A stretch of DNA of 24,960 nucleotides, from the NCBI GenBank assembly GCA_023450835.1, contig JAEXGM010000220.1, positions 1 through 24,960 of the forward strand, in the 5' to 3' direction. How positions within the stretch are numbered: the stretch's first letter is position 1; the number at the start of each line of letters is the position of its first letter. A program made the position numbers and the translations under genes. The notes under the pieces are model-generated. The model was given only the letters and a program-made list of their open reading frames with translations. It did not search any database and was not told the origin of the DNA. Source of the stretch: Bacillota bacterium. Lineage in GTDB: Bacteria > Bacillota > Clostridia > Lachnospirales > Lachnospiraceae. Positions 1 through 6,715 of the stretch are shown here, one piece after another.

Positions 1-33
1 TGGAGGCCAAGGGTTCGAATCCCTTTATCCACC
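1..33 (+). tRNA. 3' part of a tRNA, probably tRNA-His
   Basis: The window opens inside a tRNA. A T-arm (stem 9-13 with 21-25, loop TTCGAAT) is followed by the acceptor 3' strand TATCCAC (26-32) and a C discriminator (33). A C at position 73 is typical of bacterial tRNA-His, where it pairs with the extra G at -1. His-Gln-Lys-Leu is also a plausible clostridial array order. The anticodon lies outside the window, so the identity is inferred. No CCA is encoded. Confidence 0.7.
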
Positions 34-49
34 TTGGTAATAGTACCAT

Positions 50-121
50 TGGGCTGTCGCCAAGCGGTAAGGCACAGGACTTTGACTCCTGCAGTCGCTG
101 GTTCAAATCCAGCCAGCCCAG
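50..121 (+). tRNA. tRNA-Gln (anticodon TTG)
   Basis: This is a complete cloverleaf. The acceptor TGGGCTG (50-56) pairs with CAGCCCA (114-120), and the discriminator is G. The anticodon stem CAGGA/TCCTG encloses the loop CTTTGAC, giving anticodon TTG. The T-loop is TTCAAAT. The U1-A72 end pair and G73 are the usual identity features of bacterial tRNA-Gln. CCA is not encoded. Confidence 0.96.
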
Positions 122-174
122 TCAGCCTTTATAAGCTGAAATGAGGGCACCTGCCGCAGGTGATAAAAATAGTT

Positions 175-247
175 GGGATATTAGCTCAGTTGGTAGAGCA
201 CTTGACTTTTAATCAAGGTGTCCCGGGTTCGAATCCCGGATGTCTCA
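175..247 (+). tRNA. tRNA-Lys (anticodon TTT)
   Basis: The acceptor GGGATAT pairs with ATGTCTC (240-246) with two G-T wobbles, and the discriminator is A. The D-arm is GCTCAGTTGGTAGAGC. The anticodon loop CTTTTAA gives TTT, and the T-arm is CCGGG-TTCGAAT-CCCGG. CCA is not encoded. A spacer with a 6-bp hairpin (148-162) separates it from tRNA-Gln. Confidence 0.96.
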
Positions 248-264
248 TTGGTAATAACAATTAA

Positions 265-344
265 GCGGATGTGGCGGAATTGGCAGACGCGCTAGACTTA
301 GGATCTAGTGGGATACCGTGCAGGTTCAAGTCCTGTCATCCGCA
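265..344 (+). tRNA. tRNA-Leu (anticodon TAG)
   Basis: This is a class II tRNA with an extended variable arm. The acceptor GCGGATG pairs with CATCCGC (337-343) and the discriminator is A. The anticodon stem CTAGA/TCTAG with loop CTTAGGA gives TAG. CCA is not encoded. It is the last tRNA of the array and is followed about 17 nt later by a terminator hairpin. Confidence 0.96.
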
Positions 345-360
345 GTTAAAAGAACTATTT

Positions 361-395
361 AAACAGCCAAAAACAATTATGTTTTTGGCTGTTTT
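361..395. terminator. Bidirectional terminator between the tRNA array and the glycosyltransferase
   Basis: A perfect 14-bp inverted repeat (361-374 with 381-394) encloses a 6-nt loop, AATTAT. It runs into T residues on the plus strand and has A residues upstream, which become a T-run on the minus strand. It is placed to end both the plus-strand tRNA transcript and the minus-strand gene that stops at 400. Confidence 0.85.
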
Positions 396-399
396 CATG

Positions 400-1833
400 T
401 TAAAGGTATAAATTCCCCGCTGTATTTTTCTCCTGATTTTTTTCGGATTTCTTCCCTGATTTTTTATCTGAAAGTATTTTTTCAAATTTCTTATCGGCCT
501 TTTTATCTGAAAGTATTTTTTCAGATTTCTTGTCAGGCTTTTTATCTGAAAGTATTTTCTCAAATTTCTTATCAGCCTTTTTATCTGTAAATATTTTCTC
601 AGATATCTTTTCCGCATTTTTATCCGAGAGAATCTTTTCCGCTTTCTTATCCACTTTTTTATCTGAAAGAATATTCTCAGATATCTTTTCCAGATTTTTA
701 TCCGAGAGAATCTTTTCAGCTTTCTTTTCTGCTTTTTTATCTGAAAGTATTTTCTCTGCCTTCTTCTCTGCTTTTTTATCTGAAAATATTTTCTCTGCCT
801 TCTTCTCTGCTCTTTTATCTGAAAATATCTTTTCTGGCTTCTTCTCTGTGTTTTCATCTGAAAGCAGTTTTTCAGATAACTTTTCAGCCTTTTTTTCCTG
901 CTTCTTCTTATCAGATTTCTTTACCGGGAATAAGGTATCAGAGGTTTCTTCACCGTCAATTAACTTTTTAGAAGCTGCCTTTCTGATTTTTTCAGTCATT
1001 TCCGAACGGGAAGAGGTTTTCTTGCGCTTCCCGGTGTCTCTGGCAACGGCAATATAAAACATTTGTATACGAAGTTTATTTTCATCATACAAATCCATGC
1101 TCTTATATAAGTCTTTATAATAATCAAAGAGAATTCCCTTTGTACGGATGGTCTGTCTTAGATTGACCTGAGTTGCCACAAGACTGCCTTTCGTTTTAAC
1201 ATAATAATAGACCGGCTTTTTAATAACATAGACATCTTTTACATATTGCAGGTATTCCAGATTGAAGAGAAAGTCCTCGCACCAGTTTAAATCTCTGGAA
1301 CATCTTAGCTTGTGGGATTTCACAATATCAGTGCGGAAGAATTTGTTCCACATGACTCCATAATAAAAGTTAGCCGGGGCTTTCATCATGTACTCCGCAA
1401 ATTCCTTTCGGTTGATAAGCCCTTCTTCCGGTATATGGCCTTTAATATATATTTTATGATTTACGACCCGGTGATAGTCGGCTATAACCATGTCGCAGCT
1501 ATAGGTCTCAGCAGTGGTGACAAAACTCTCGGTTGCATCTTTGATAAGCCAGTCATCGCTGTCTACAAACTGTATGTATTTACCCCGGGCATTTTTCATT
1601 CCTAAGTTTCTGCTGTCGCTTACCCCGGAATTTCCTTTATTCAGTATATGGAAACGAGAATCGCTGTCTCTGAATTTCTTTAGGACCTTCATGCTATGAT
1701 CCTTGCTTCCGTCGTTTACTACAAGTACTTCAATATTTTTGTAGCTTTGGTTGCGAATACTGGTTAGACAACGTTCGATGGTTTGTTCTCCGTTATATAA
1801 TGGTACAATAATACTGACCAGCGGTTCTCCCAT
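400..1833 (-). CDS. Family 2 glycosyltransferase with a lysine-rich tandem-repeat tail
   Basis: The product is 477 residues. The N-terminus is a GT-A family 2 domain: VSIIVPLYNG near residues 6-15, NDG at 40-42, and DSDDW at 91-95, which is the DXD-type metal and nucleotide-sugar site. Such enzymes move a sugar from a nucleotide donor to a cell-surface polysaccharide or lipid acceptor. Donor and acceptor cannot be read here. The catalytic part seems to end near residue 280. After a basic linker, about eleven copies of a 13-residue unit like SDKKAEKKAEKIL occupy residues 325-466. No transmembrane segment is evident. The start at 1833 is chosen because GGAGG (1839-1843) lies 5 nt upstream and the family's N-terminal strand follows at once; an in-frame ATG 16 codons earlier lacks this. 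It stands alone beside the tRNA array. The tail is not usual for the family. Confidence 0.88.
   Translation of the reverse strand: MGEPLVSIIVPLYNGEQTIERCLTSIRNQSYKNIEVLVVNDGSKDHSMKVLKKFRDSDSRFHILNKGNSGVSDSRNLGMKNARGKYIQFVDSDDWLIKDATESFVTTAETYSCDMVIADYHRVVNHKIYIKGHIPEEGLINRKEFAEYMMKAPANFYYGVMWNKFFRTDIVKSHKLRCSRDLNWCEDFLFNLEYLQYVKDVYVIKKPVYYYVKTKGSLVATQVNLRQTIRTKGILFDYYKDLYKSMDLYDENKLRIQMFYIAVARDTGKRKKTSSRSEMTEKIRKAASKKLIDGEETSDTLFPVKKSDKKKQEKKAEKLSEKLLSDENTEKKPEKIFSDKRAEKKAEKIFSDKKAEKKAEKILSDKKAEKKAEKILSDKNLEKISENILSDKKVDKKAEKILSDKNAEKISEKIFTDKKADKKFEKILSDKKPDKKSEKILSDKKADKKFEKILSDKKSGKKSEKNQEKNTAGNLYL
436..861 (-). repeat. 39-bp in-frame tandem repeat coding the glycosyltransferase tail
   Basis: Ten full 39-bp units (472-861) and one partial unit (436-471) encode 13-residue copies such as SDKKAEKKAEKIL, SDKKADKKFEKIL and SDKNAEKISEKIF. 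Two neighbouring copies are identical in protein sequence, and others alternate in pairs, which suggests duplication of 26-residue blocks. The unit length is a multiple of three, so copy changes keep the frame. The period also leaves other frames open, including plus 530-1057 and minus 336-857, and these look like by-products. Confidence 0.92.
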
Positions 1834-1847
1834 AATAACCTCCATGC

Positions 1848-1917
1848 TGCCAAAGCGCCGCAAATTTGGGCGCTGGCACAAATTTGTGTGTGAATTATGC
1901 TTTTCAATAATTCACAC
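1848..1917 (-). repeat. Two-hairpin leader element, copy A
   Basis: Read on the minus strand, the first hairpin is an 11-bp perfect stem (1907-1917 with 1888-1898). The second is a GC-rich stem (1874-1878 with 1848-1852, and 1869-1873 with 1855-1859) with an AA bulge and an AAATTT-containing loop. It ends 4 nt before the Shine-Dalgarno of the glycosyltransferase. A related element in the same orientation lies upstream of ddl (14374-14440). The core GAATTATT...AAGCATAATTCACA is nearly identical in both. Function is unknown. Confidence 0.7.
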
Positions 1918-1992
1918 TATGACCCTTTCTCAAGTGATATTTATAAAGAGCAGAGCAAGTATACAATATCTGTGAATTTCTAGAATGCTTTC

Positions 1993-2001
1993 ATTATAAC
2001 A
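1993..2001 (-). promoter_or_regulatory. Candidate extended -10 promoter of the glycosyltransferase
   Basis: On the minus strand the motif reads TGTTATAAT, an extended -10. No good -35 is seen 17 nt upstream. Initiation near 1986 would place hairpin element A in the untranslated leader. Assigned by eye. Confidence 0.5.
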
Positions 2002-2224
2002 TTTTTTTCTATATATTTCTATCGGTATTCCATTGGACTTTAAAGTAGTACAGGAAGAAAGGTTTTGACAGGAAATAACAATGGAAAAATCTCTGACAGG
2101 AATTGATTTACAGCATAAATAAGCTGTCAATATAAGTGCCATAAATGGCTCTTATAAATAAGCATTAGCATGTATAAAAATTAAAAATATTTTGCGAAAA
2201 GCGGTAAAACTGGCGTCTTTTCCA

Positions 2225-2253
2225 TTGCATGAGAAGATGTTTTGTGATAGACT
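2225..2253 (+). promoter_or_regulatory. Candidate sigma-A promoter of the aminotransferase
   Basis: TTGCAT (2225-2230) is followed by a 17-nt spacer and TAGACT (2248-2253), preceded by TG to give an extended -10. The spacing is ideal and the hexamers are moderately good. Transcription would start near 2260, just ahead of AAGGAGG (2272-2278). Confidence 0.55.
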
Positions 2254-2286
2254 GACACAAATGACAGTGCAAAGGAGGTCACTCTC

Positions 2287-3585
2287 TTGAAACCTTATAA
2301 AGAGATGTCCAGAGAAGAATTACTGGAATTAAGAGACGATTTAAAGAAACAGTATAAAGCAATGAGAGGACTTAATTTAAGTCTTGATATGTCAAGAGGT
2401 AAGCCTTGCATAGAGCAGTTAGATATTTCCATGGAAATGATGGATATTTTAAATAGTTCCTCCGACCTTACCTGCGATGACGGAATGGATTGCCGCAATT
2501 ACGGAATTCTGGATGGACTTCCGGAGGCAAAAAAGCTTATTGGTGATATGATAGAGGTTCCGGCTGAGAATCTGATTATATATGGTAACTCCAGTTTGAA
2601 TATTATGTATGATGCTATTTCCAGATCCATGACTCATGGTGTTATGGGCAGCACCCCGTGGTGCAGACTGGAAAAAGTAAAGTTCTTATGTCCCGTGCCT
2701 GGTTATGACAGGCATTTTGCAATTACGGAATACTTTGGTATTGAGATGATTGATATCCCTATGACGGCGGAAGGTCCGGATATGGATATGGTGGAGAAGT
2801 ATGTGTCGGAGGATGAAGCGGTAAAGGGTATCTGGTGCGTGCCAAAGTACTCCAATCCCCAGGGTATTACCTACTCTGACAGAGTGGTGAAACGCTTTGC
2901 CAGATTAAAACCGGCTGCTAAGGATTTTCGCATTTATTGGGATAATGCCTATAGCATCCACCATTTATATGAAGATGAGCAGGACAATATCTTAGAGATT
3001 TTAGAGGAATGCAAAAAAGCCGGTAATCCTGATATTGTATATAAATTTTCTTCTACTTCAAAGATAAGCTTCCCGGGTTCCGGTGTCGCTGCTATTGCGA
3101 CCTCACCGAATAATCTGGTAGATATTAAGAAACAATTAGCTATTCAGACCATTGGCCATGATAAAGTAAATCAACTGCGCCATGTAAGATATTATAAAGA
3201 TATTAACGGTATTATCAGCCATATGAAGAAACATGCGGATATATTAAGGCCAAAATTCGAAGCAGTTCTAAATATTTTGGAAACAGAGCTTGGCGGGCTT
3301 GAAATAGGAACATGGTATAGGCCTAAGGGCGGATATTTCATTTCCTTTGACACAATAGACGGCTGTGCGAAAGCGGTAGTTGAAAGGGCTCAAAAAGCAG
3401 GAGTAAAATTGACTTCTGCAGGGGCGACCTATCCATATGGAAAGGACCCCCATGACAGTAACATACGTATTGCGCCTTCTTTTCCTCCGGAAAAGGATCT
3501 AAAGACTGCCATGGAGCTGTTTACACTATGCGTTAAGCTTGTAAGTGCAGATAAATACCTGGCTATGCTTGAAAACAGAGCATAG
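2287..3585 (+). CDS. PLP-dependent aminotransferase, aspartate aminotransferase subgroup Ic type
   Basis: The 432-residue protein is a fold-type I PLP enzyme. GNSS (100-103) fits the phosphate-binding turn. PKYSNPQG (186-193) carries the conserved Asn. WDNAY (218-222) supplies the Asp that contacts the pyridine nitrogen and a Tyr. SSTSK ends at Lys259, the expected Schiff-base lysine. The overall pattern and length match the MocR-like/subgroup Ic aminotransferases typified by Corynebacterium AspT, which interconvert aspartate and 2-oxoglutarate with oxaloacetate and glutamate. Substrate specificity is inferred from that resemblance. The start is TTG, supported by AAGGAGG at 2272-2278 with 8-nt spacing. 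It appears monocistronic: its own promoter lies upstream and a 254-nt gap separates it from the importer operon. No clear terminator is visible after it. Confidence 0.9.
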   Translation: MKPYKEMSREELLELRDDLKKQYKAMRGLNLSLDMSRGKPCIEQLDISMEMMDILNSSSDLTCDDGMDCRNYGILDGLPEAKKLIGDMIEVPAENLIIYGNSSLNIMYDAISRSMTHGVMGSTPWCRLEKVKFLCPVPGYDRHFAITEYFGIEMIDIPMTAEGPDMDMVEKYVSEDEAVKGIWCVPKYSNPQGITYSDRVVKRFARLKPAAKDFRIYWDNAYSIHHLYEDEQDNILEILEECKKAGNPDIVYKFSSTSKISFPGSGVAAIATSPNNLVDIKKQLAIQTIGHDKVNQLRHVRYYKDINGIISHMKKHADILRPKFEAVLNILETELGGLEIGTWYRPKGGYFISFDTIDGCAKAVVERAQKAGVKLTSAGATYPYGKDPHDSNIRIAPSFPPEKDLKTAMELFTLCVKLVSADKYLAMLENRA

Positions 3586-3715
3586 TATACTCCTTCAGAT
3601 AATGGTTTCAACAATATCCCAATGGAGGGAGTTGCATGTATTTATAATACATTCAACTCTCTTCTTTATGGGATGTATGATTTACTTTCTTATGATACAT
3701 ATGCTTCTGGCATCA

Positions 3716-3724
3716 TGTTATAAA
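3716..3724 (+). promoter_or_regulatory. Candidate extended -10 promoter of the BMP importer operon
   Basis: TGTTATAAA is an extended -10 motif about 115 nt upstream of the lipoprotein gene. The -35 region is poor. Start near 3731 would give a leader of about 110 nt. Assigned by eye. Confidence 0.4.
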
Positions 3725-3776
3725 TTTTGCTGCATGGATAAAAGTTATGCGGCGGGCAAGTTTCCTAAACATTGTT

Positions 3777-3808
3777 CTATAGGACAAGCTTCTGATTCAG
3801 GCCTATAG
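3777..3808 (+). other. Hairpin in the leader of the BMP importer operon
   Basis: CTATAGG (3777-3783) pairs perfectly with CCTATAG (3802-3808) around an 18-nt loop, 16 nt before the Shine-Dalgarno AGGAGG (3825-3830). A second weak stem, TTGTTC/GGACAA (3772-3777 with 3782-3787), overlaps the left arm and would compete with it. No known riboswitch class is recognised. Confidence 0.45.
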
Positions 3809-3839
3809 ACACTACAAATTTCACAGGAGGATTATTTTT

Positions 3840-5060
3840 ATGAAAAAAGTGGTTACATTATTGCTGGTAATGGCAATGGTAGTCGGAATGATGACAGGAT
3901 GCGGTAAAACTGACAAAAGCACCGGGTCGGGGTCGGAAACAGCAAAAGGCATTGACAAGTCTAAAATCAAAGTAGGTATTATTTACATCGGCGATGAGAA
4001 TGAAGGCTATACGGCTGCCCACATGGATGGTATCAAGGCTATGATAGAGAGTCTTGGTTTATCCAAAGATCAGGTTATTGAGAAAACCAATATCGGTGAA
4101 GATGAAGCATGTTATGATGCTGCTGTGGATCTGGCAGATCAGGGCTGTAACATCATATTTGCCAACAGCTTTGGACACGAAACTTATTTAATGCAGGCAG
4201 CAGCAGATTATCCTAATGTTCAGTTCTGCCATGCTACCGGTTATCAGGCCAAATCCTCCGGTCTTGCCAATATGCATAACTACTTTACAGCAGTTTACGA
4301 ATCCCGTTATGTATCCGGTGTGGTAGCAGGCCTTAAGTTACAGGACATGATCAAAAACGGAACAATTACAGAAGATCAGGTTAAGATGGGCTATGTTGGC
4401 GCTTATCCTTACGCAGAAGTAGTATCCGGTTATACCGCTTTTTATCTTGGAGCTAAGAGTGTTGTTCCTTCCGTTACCATGGAAGTAAAATACACCAACA
4501 GCTGGGGTGATATGGCAACAGAAAATGAAGTTGCAAAACAGCTGATTGCTGATAAATGTGTATTAATCAGCCAGCATGCCGATACCACCGGTGCACCTAC
4601 CGCTTGTGAAGAAGCAAATATTCCCTGTGTTGGTTATAATGTTGATATGACCTCCGTTGCTCCTAATACAGCATTGACCTCTGCAACTATTAACTGGGCA
4701 CCTTACTATACTTATGCAGTGAAGTCTGTAATTGACGGAACACCAATTGCTACTGACTGGAGCCAGGGCTATGCTGACGGTGCAGTTGGTATCTCTCCTT
4801 TGAATGACAAGGTAGTTGCTCCCGGAACAGCTGATGAAGTTTCCAAGATAGAAGCTTCCTTAAAGGATGGTTCCCTTAAGGTATTTGATACCAGCAAATT
4901 TACTGTTCAGGGTTCCAAAGTTGAAGACTTAATCAAGGACAACGCTGATTTTTCTAAGTATTCCGCCTATGTTTCCGACGGATATTTCCATGAGTCAGAA
5001 GTTATCTCCGCTCCTGCTTTTGATTTAAGAATTGATGGAATTACCGAATTGACAAAATAA
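3840..5060 (+). CDS. BMP family substrate-binding lipoprotein of a nucleoside-type ABC importer
   Basis: The 406-residue precursor has a lipoprotein signal: basic MKK, a hydrophobic stretch, then lipobox MTGC with Cys21 as the lipidated residue. A Ser/Gly/Thr-rich linker follows. The mature part begins KIKVGIIYIGDENEGYT, the first strand and loop of the BMP (PnrA-like) periplasmic-binding fold, and CNIIFANSFGHE is a second family motif. BMP proteins capture purine nucleosides outside the membrane and deliver them to the importer. The ligand here is not determined, and some relatives bind other small molecules. AGGAGG lies 9 nt before the ATG. The ATPase and two permeases follow in the same operon, making a complete system. 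Two intercistronic hairpins after the stop may favour a surplus of the binding protein. Confidence 0.92.
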   Translation: MKKVVTLLLVMAMVVGMMTGCGKTDKSTGSGSETAKGIDKSKIKVGIIYIGDENEGYTAAHMDGIKAMIESLGLSKDQVIEKTNIGEDEACYDAAVDLADQGCNIIFANSFGHETYLMQAAADYPNVQFCHATGYQAKSSGLANMHNYFTAVYESRYVSGVVAGLKLQDMIKNGTITEDQVKMGYVGAYPYAEVVSGYTAFYLGAKSVVPSVTMEVKYTNSWGDMATENEVAKQLIADKCVLISQHADTTGAPTACEEANIPCVGYNVDMTSVAPNTALTSATINWAPYYTYAVKSVIDGTPIATDWSQGYADGAVGISPLNDKVVAPGTADEVSKIEASLKDGSLKVFDTSKFTVQGSKVEDLIKDNADFSKYSAYVSDGYFHESEVISAPAFDLRIDGITELTK

Positions 5061-5084
5061 TTAGCTTAGTTGCTTAAATTGTAC

Positions 5085-5135
5085 AGGGCCTGCTATTTGG
5101 CCCTCCTTAGCGGGACTGCTGTTTTGCAGTTCCGC
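5085..5135 (+). other. Two intercistronic hairpins between the binding protein and ATPase genes
   Basis: AGGGCC (5085-5090) pairs with GGCCCT (5099-5104). GCGGGACTGC (5110-5119) pairs with GCAGTTCCGC (5126-5135) with one G-T wobble and a 6-nt loop. No T-run follows directly, so full termination is unlikely. A role in partial termination or in protecting the upstream mRNA 3' end is inferred. Confidence 0.6.
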
Positions 5136-5161
5136 AAATTTATTGTGTAGGAGGTTTTTTT

Positions 5162-6715
5162 GTGGAACAGGTAAACGCCATTGAATTAAAAAATGTTACC
5201 AAACGGTTTGGCGAAGTTATTGCAAATGACAGTGTGAATCTTTCTGTTAAAAAGGGTGAAATACTATCTATCTTAGGAGAGAACGGCAGCGGCAAGACCA
5301 CACTTATGAATATGCTTTCCGGCATTTATTTTCCTGATGAAGGACAAATATTTATTAACGGAAATGAAGTGACTATACGTTCTCCGAAAGATTCCTTTAC
5401 CTTGGGAATCGGCATGATCCATCAGCATTTTAAGTTGATTGATATATTGACTGCTGCGGAAAATATAATACTGGGCTTACAGGGCAGCAAAACCTTAAAG
5501 ATGCACCAGGTTCATGAAGAGATTAATAAACTCACCTCCCAGTATGGCTTTGATCTGAATCCGTCACAAAAAATCTACGACATGTCCGTATCTCAAAAGC
5601 AGACTGTCGAGATTGTAAAAGTACTCTATCGTGGAGCTGATATCCTGATACTGGATGAGCCTACGGCTGTGTTAACTCCCCAGGAAACTAAGAAACTCTT
5701 TGATGTGCTTCGTAACATGAGAAAAGCAGGCAAATCCATTATTATCATTACCCATAAGTTAAATGAAGTATTGGAGCTTTCTGACCGTGTTACTGTTCTC
5801 CGTAAGGGTAAATATATCGATACGGTAAATACTTCAGAAGCAACCGCATCTTCTTTAACTGAGATGATGGTAGGGGAAAAGGTTAAGTTGGATATTGACC
5901 GTACGGAACCTTCTAATACAGAGAAACGGATTGAGATGAGAGGCATAACCTGTAAAAACAGAGAAGGGCTTAAGGTCTTAAAAGAAGCTTCTTTTCAGGC
6001 CTACAGCGGTGAAATCTTAGGGATTGCAGGAATTGCCGGAAGCGGGCAAAAGGAACTTCTGGAAGCAATAGCGGGACTTCAGAACATTGAGAGCGGCGAG
6101 ATACTTTACTATGCGCCGGATGGCAGTACCAGCAAGATATCTGATATGAAGGCGGCGGATATCAGGGATTTAAAGATTCATTTGTCTTTTGTTCCGGAGG
6201 ACAGGCTTGGTATGGGCCTGGTAGGCTCCATGGACTTAACGGATAATATGATGCTCAGAAGTTATAAGGACGGAAAGAATTTCTTTGTAGACCGTAAGAA
6301 ACCAAAGAATCTGGCAAGCAGTATTGTGGAGAAGCTTGATGTTGTAACACCCGGAGTAGATACCCCTGTAAGACATCTTTCCGGCGGAAATGTACAAAAG
6401 GTACTGGTTGGACGTGAAATCGCTTCCAATCCTACAGTGCTGATGGTGGCTTACCCCGTAAGAGGGCTTGATATCAATTCTTCTTATACCATCTATAACC
6501 TGTTAAATGAACAGAAGGAAAAAGGTGTTGCCGTAATCTGCGTTGGTGAGGACTTGGATGTATTGTTAGATTTATGTGACAAAATACTTGTACTGAATGG
6601 CGGAAGAGTCTCCGGCGTTGTAGATGCAAGAAAAGCCACCAAGGAAGAAATCGGACTTATGATGACATCGGATAGAAAGGGGGTACATAAACATGAGCAA
6701 AGAAGCAGCAAGTAG
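5162..6715 (+). CDS. Double-domain ATPase of a nucleoside-type ABC importer (NupO/RbsA-like)
   Basis: The 517-residue protein carries two ABC cassettes. In the first, Walker A GENGSGKT is at 39-46, Walker B ILILDEP at 161-167 and the switch His at 198. Its signature reads MSVS (141-144), with Ser in place of the usual Gly. In the second, Walker A is degenerate: GIAGSGQ (290-296) has Gln for the Lys. The signature LSGGN (406-410) is intact, and Walker B (VLMVAYP, 426-432) has Tyr where the catalytic Glu would be. One intact composite site (Walker motifs of domain 1 with the signature of domain 2) and one degenerate site is the normal pattern of this family. The start is GTG with AGGAGG 7 nt upstream. 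The end overlaps the next gene by 23 nt, indicating coupled translation. It energises import by the two permeases downstream. Confidence 0.93.
   Translation: MEQVNAIELKNVTKRFGEVIANDSVNLSVKKGEILSILGENGSGKTTLMNMLSGIYFPDEGQIFINGNEVTIRSPKDSFTLGIGMIHQHFKLIDILTAAENIILGLQGSKTLKMHQVHEEINKLTSQYGFDLNPSQKIYDMSVSQKQTVEIVKVLYRGADILILDEPTAVLTPQETKKLFDVLRNMRKAGKSIIIITHKLNEVLELSDRVTVLRKGKYIDTVNTSEATASSLTEMMVGEKVKLDIDRTEPSNTEKRIEMRGITCKNREGLKVLKEASFQAYSGEILGIAGIAGSGQKELLEAIAGLQNIESGEILYYAPDGSTSKISDMKAADIRDLKIHLSFVPEDRLGMGLVGSMDLTDNMMLRSYKDGKNFFVDRKKPKNLASSIVEKLDVVTPGVDTPVRHLSGGNVQKVLVGREIASNPTVLMVAYPVRGLDINSSYTIYNLLNEQKEKGVAVICVGEDLDVLLDLCDKILVLNGGRVSGVVDARKATKEEIGLMMTSDRKGVHKHEQRSSK

Larger units (their letters stand above)
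1834..2286. other. Gene-free divergent region between the glycosyltransferase and the aminotransferase
   Basis: This 453-bp AT-rich stretch holds no convincing gene. On the minus side it contains the two-hairpin element (1848-1917) and a candidate promoter (1993-2001) for the glycosyltransferase. On the plus side it contains a promoter (2225-2253) and ribosome binding site for the aminotransferase. I see nothing definable between about 2010 and 2220. Confidence 0.7.

Noticed and set aside
1..344. Integrated element at the tRNA array
   Set aside because: No integrase gene and no duplicated tRNA 3' end was found in the window.
336..857. Minus-strand open frame of 173 codons, RRRQRKYFQIK-type
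   Set aside because: Another frame of the same repeat. It runs through the terminator into the tRNA-Leu gene and has no ribosome site.
436..861. Regularly repeated DNA resembling a CRISPR array
   Set aside because: The copies are tandem with no spacers, diverge gradually and form one reading frame; no cas genes are present.
530..1057. Plus-strand open frame of 175 codons rich in FLSERIFSAFLS
   Set aside because: It is the antisense image of the 39-bp repeat, which lacks stops in several frames. It has no ribosome site.
3586..3700. Possible purine riboswitch (ATAATGGTTTC resembling the L2 region)
   Set aside because: The conserved J2/3 TTCTACC, the L3 CCNTAAA and proper P1/P2/P3 pairing could not be found.
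3545..3808. 87-codon frame overlapping the aminotransferase end
   Set aside because: It starts inside the aminotransferase gene, has no ribosome site and resembles nothing; the 3' half is the importer leader.
5162..6715. Broken second nucleotide site as a sign of a defective ATPase
   Set aside because: A degenerate second Walker A and missing Glu are normal in the RbsA/NupO family; the gene is intact.
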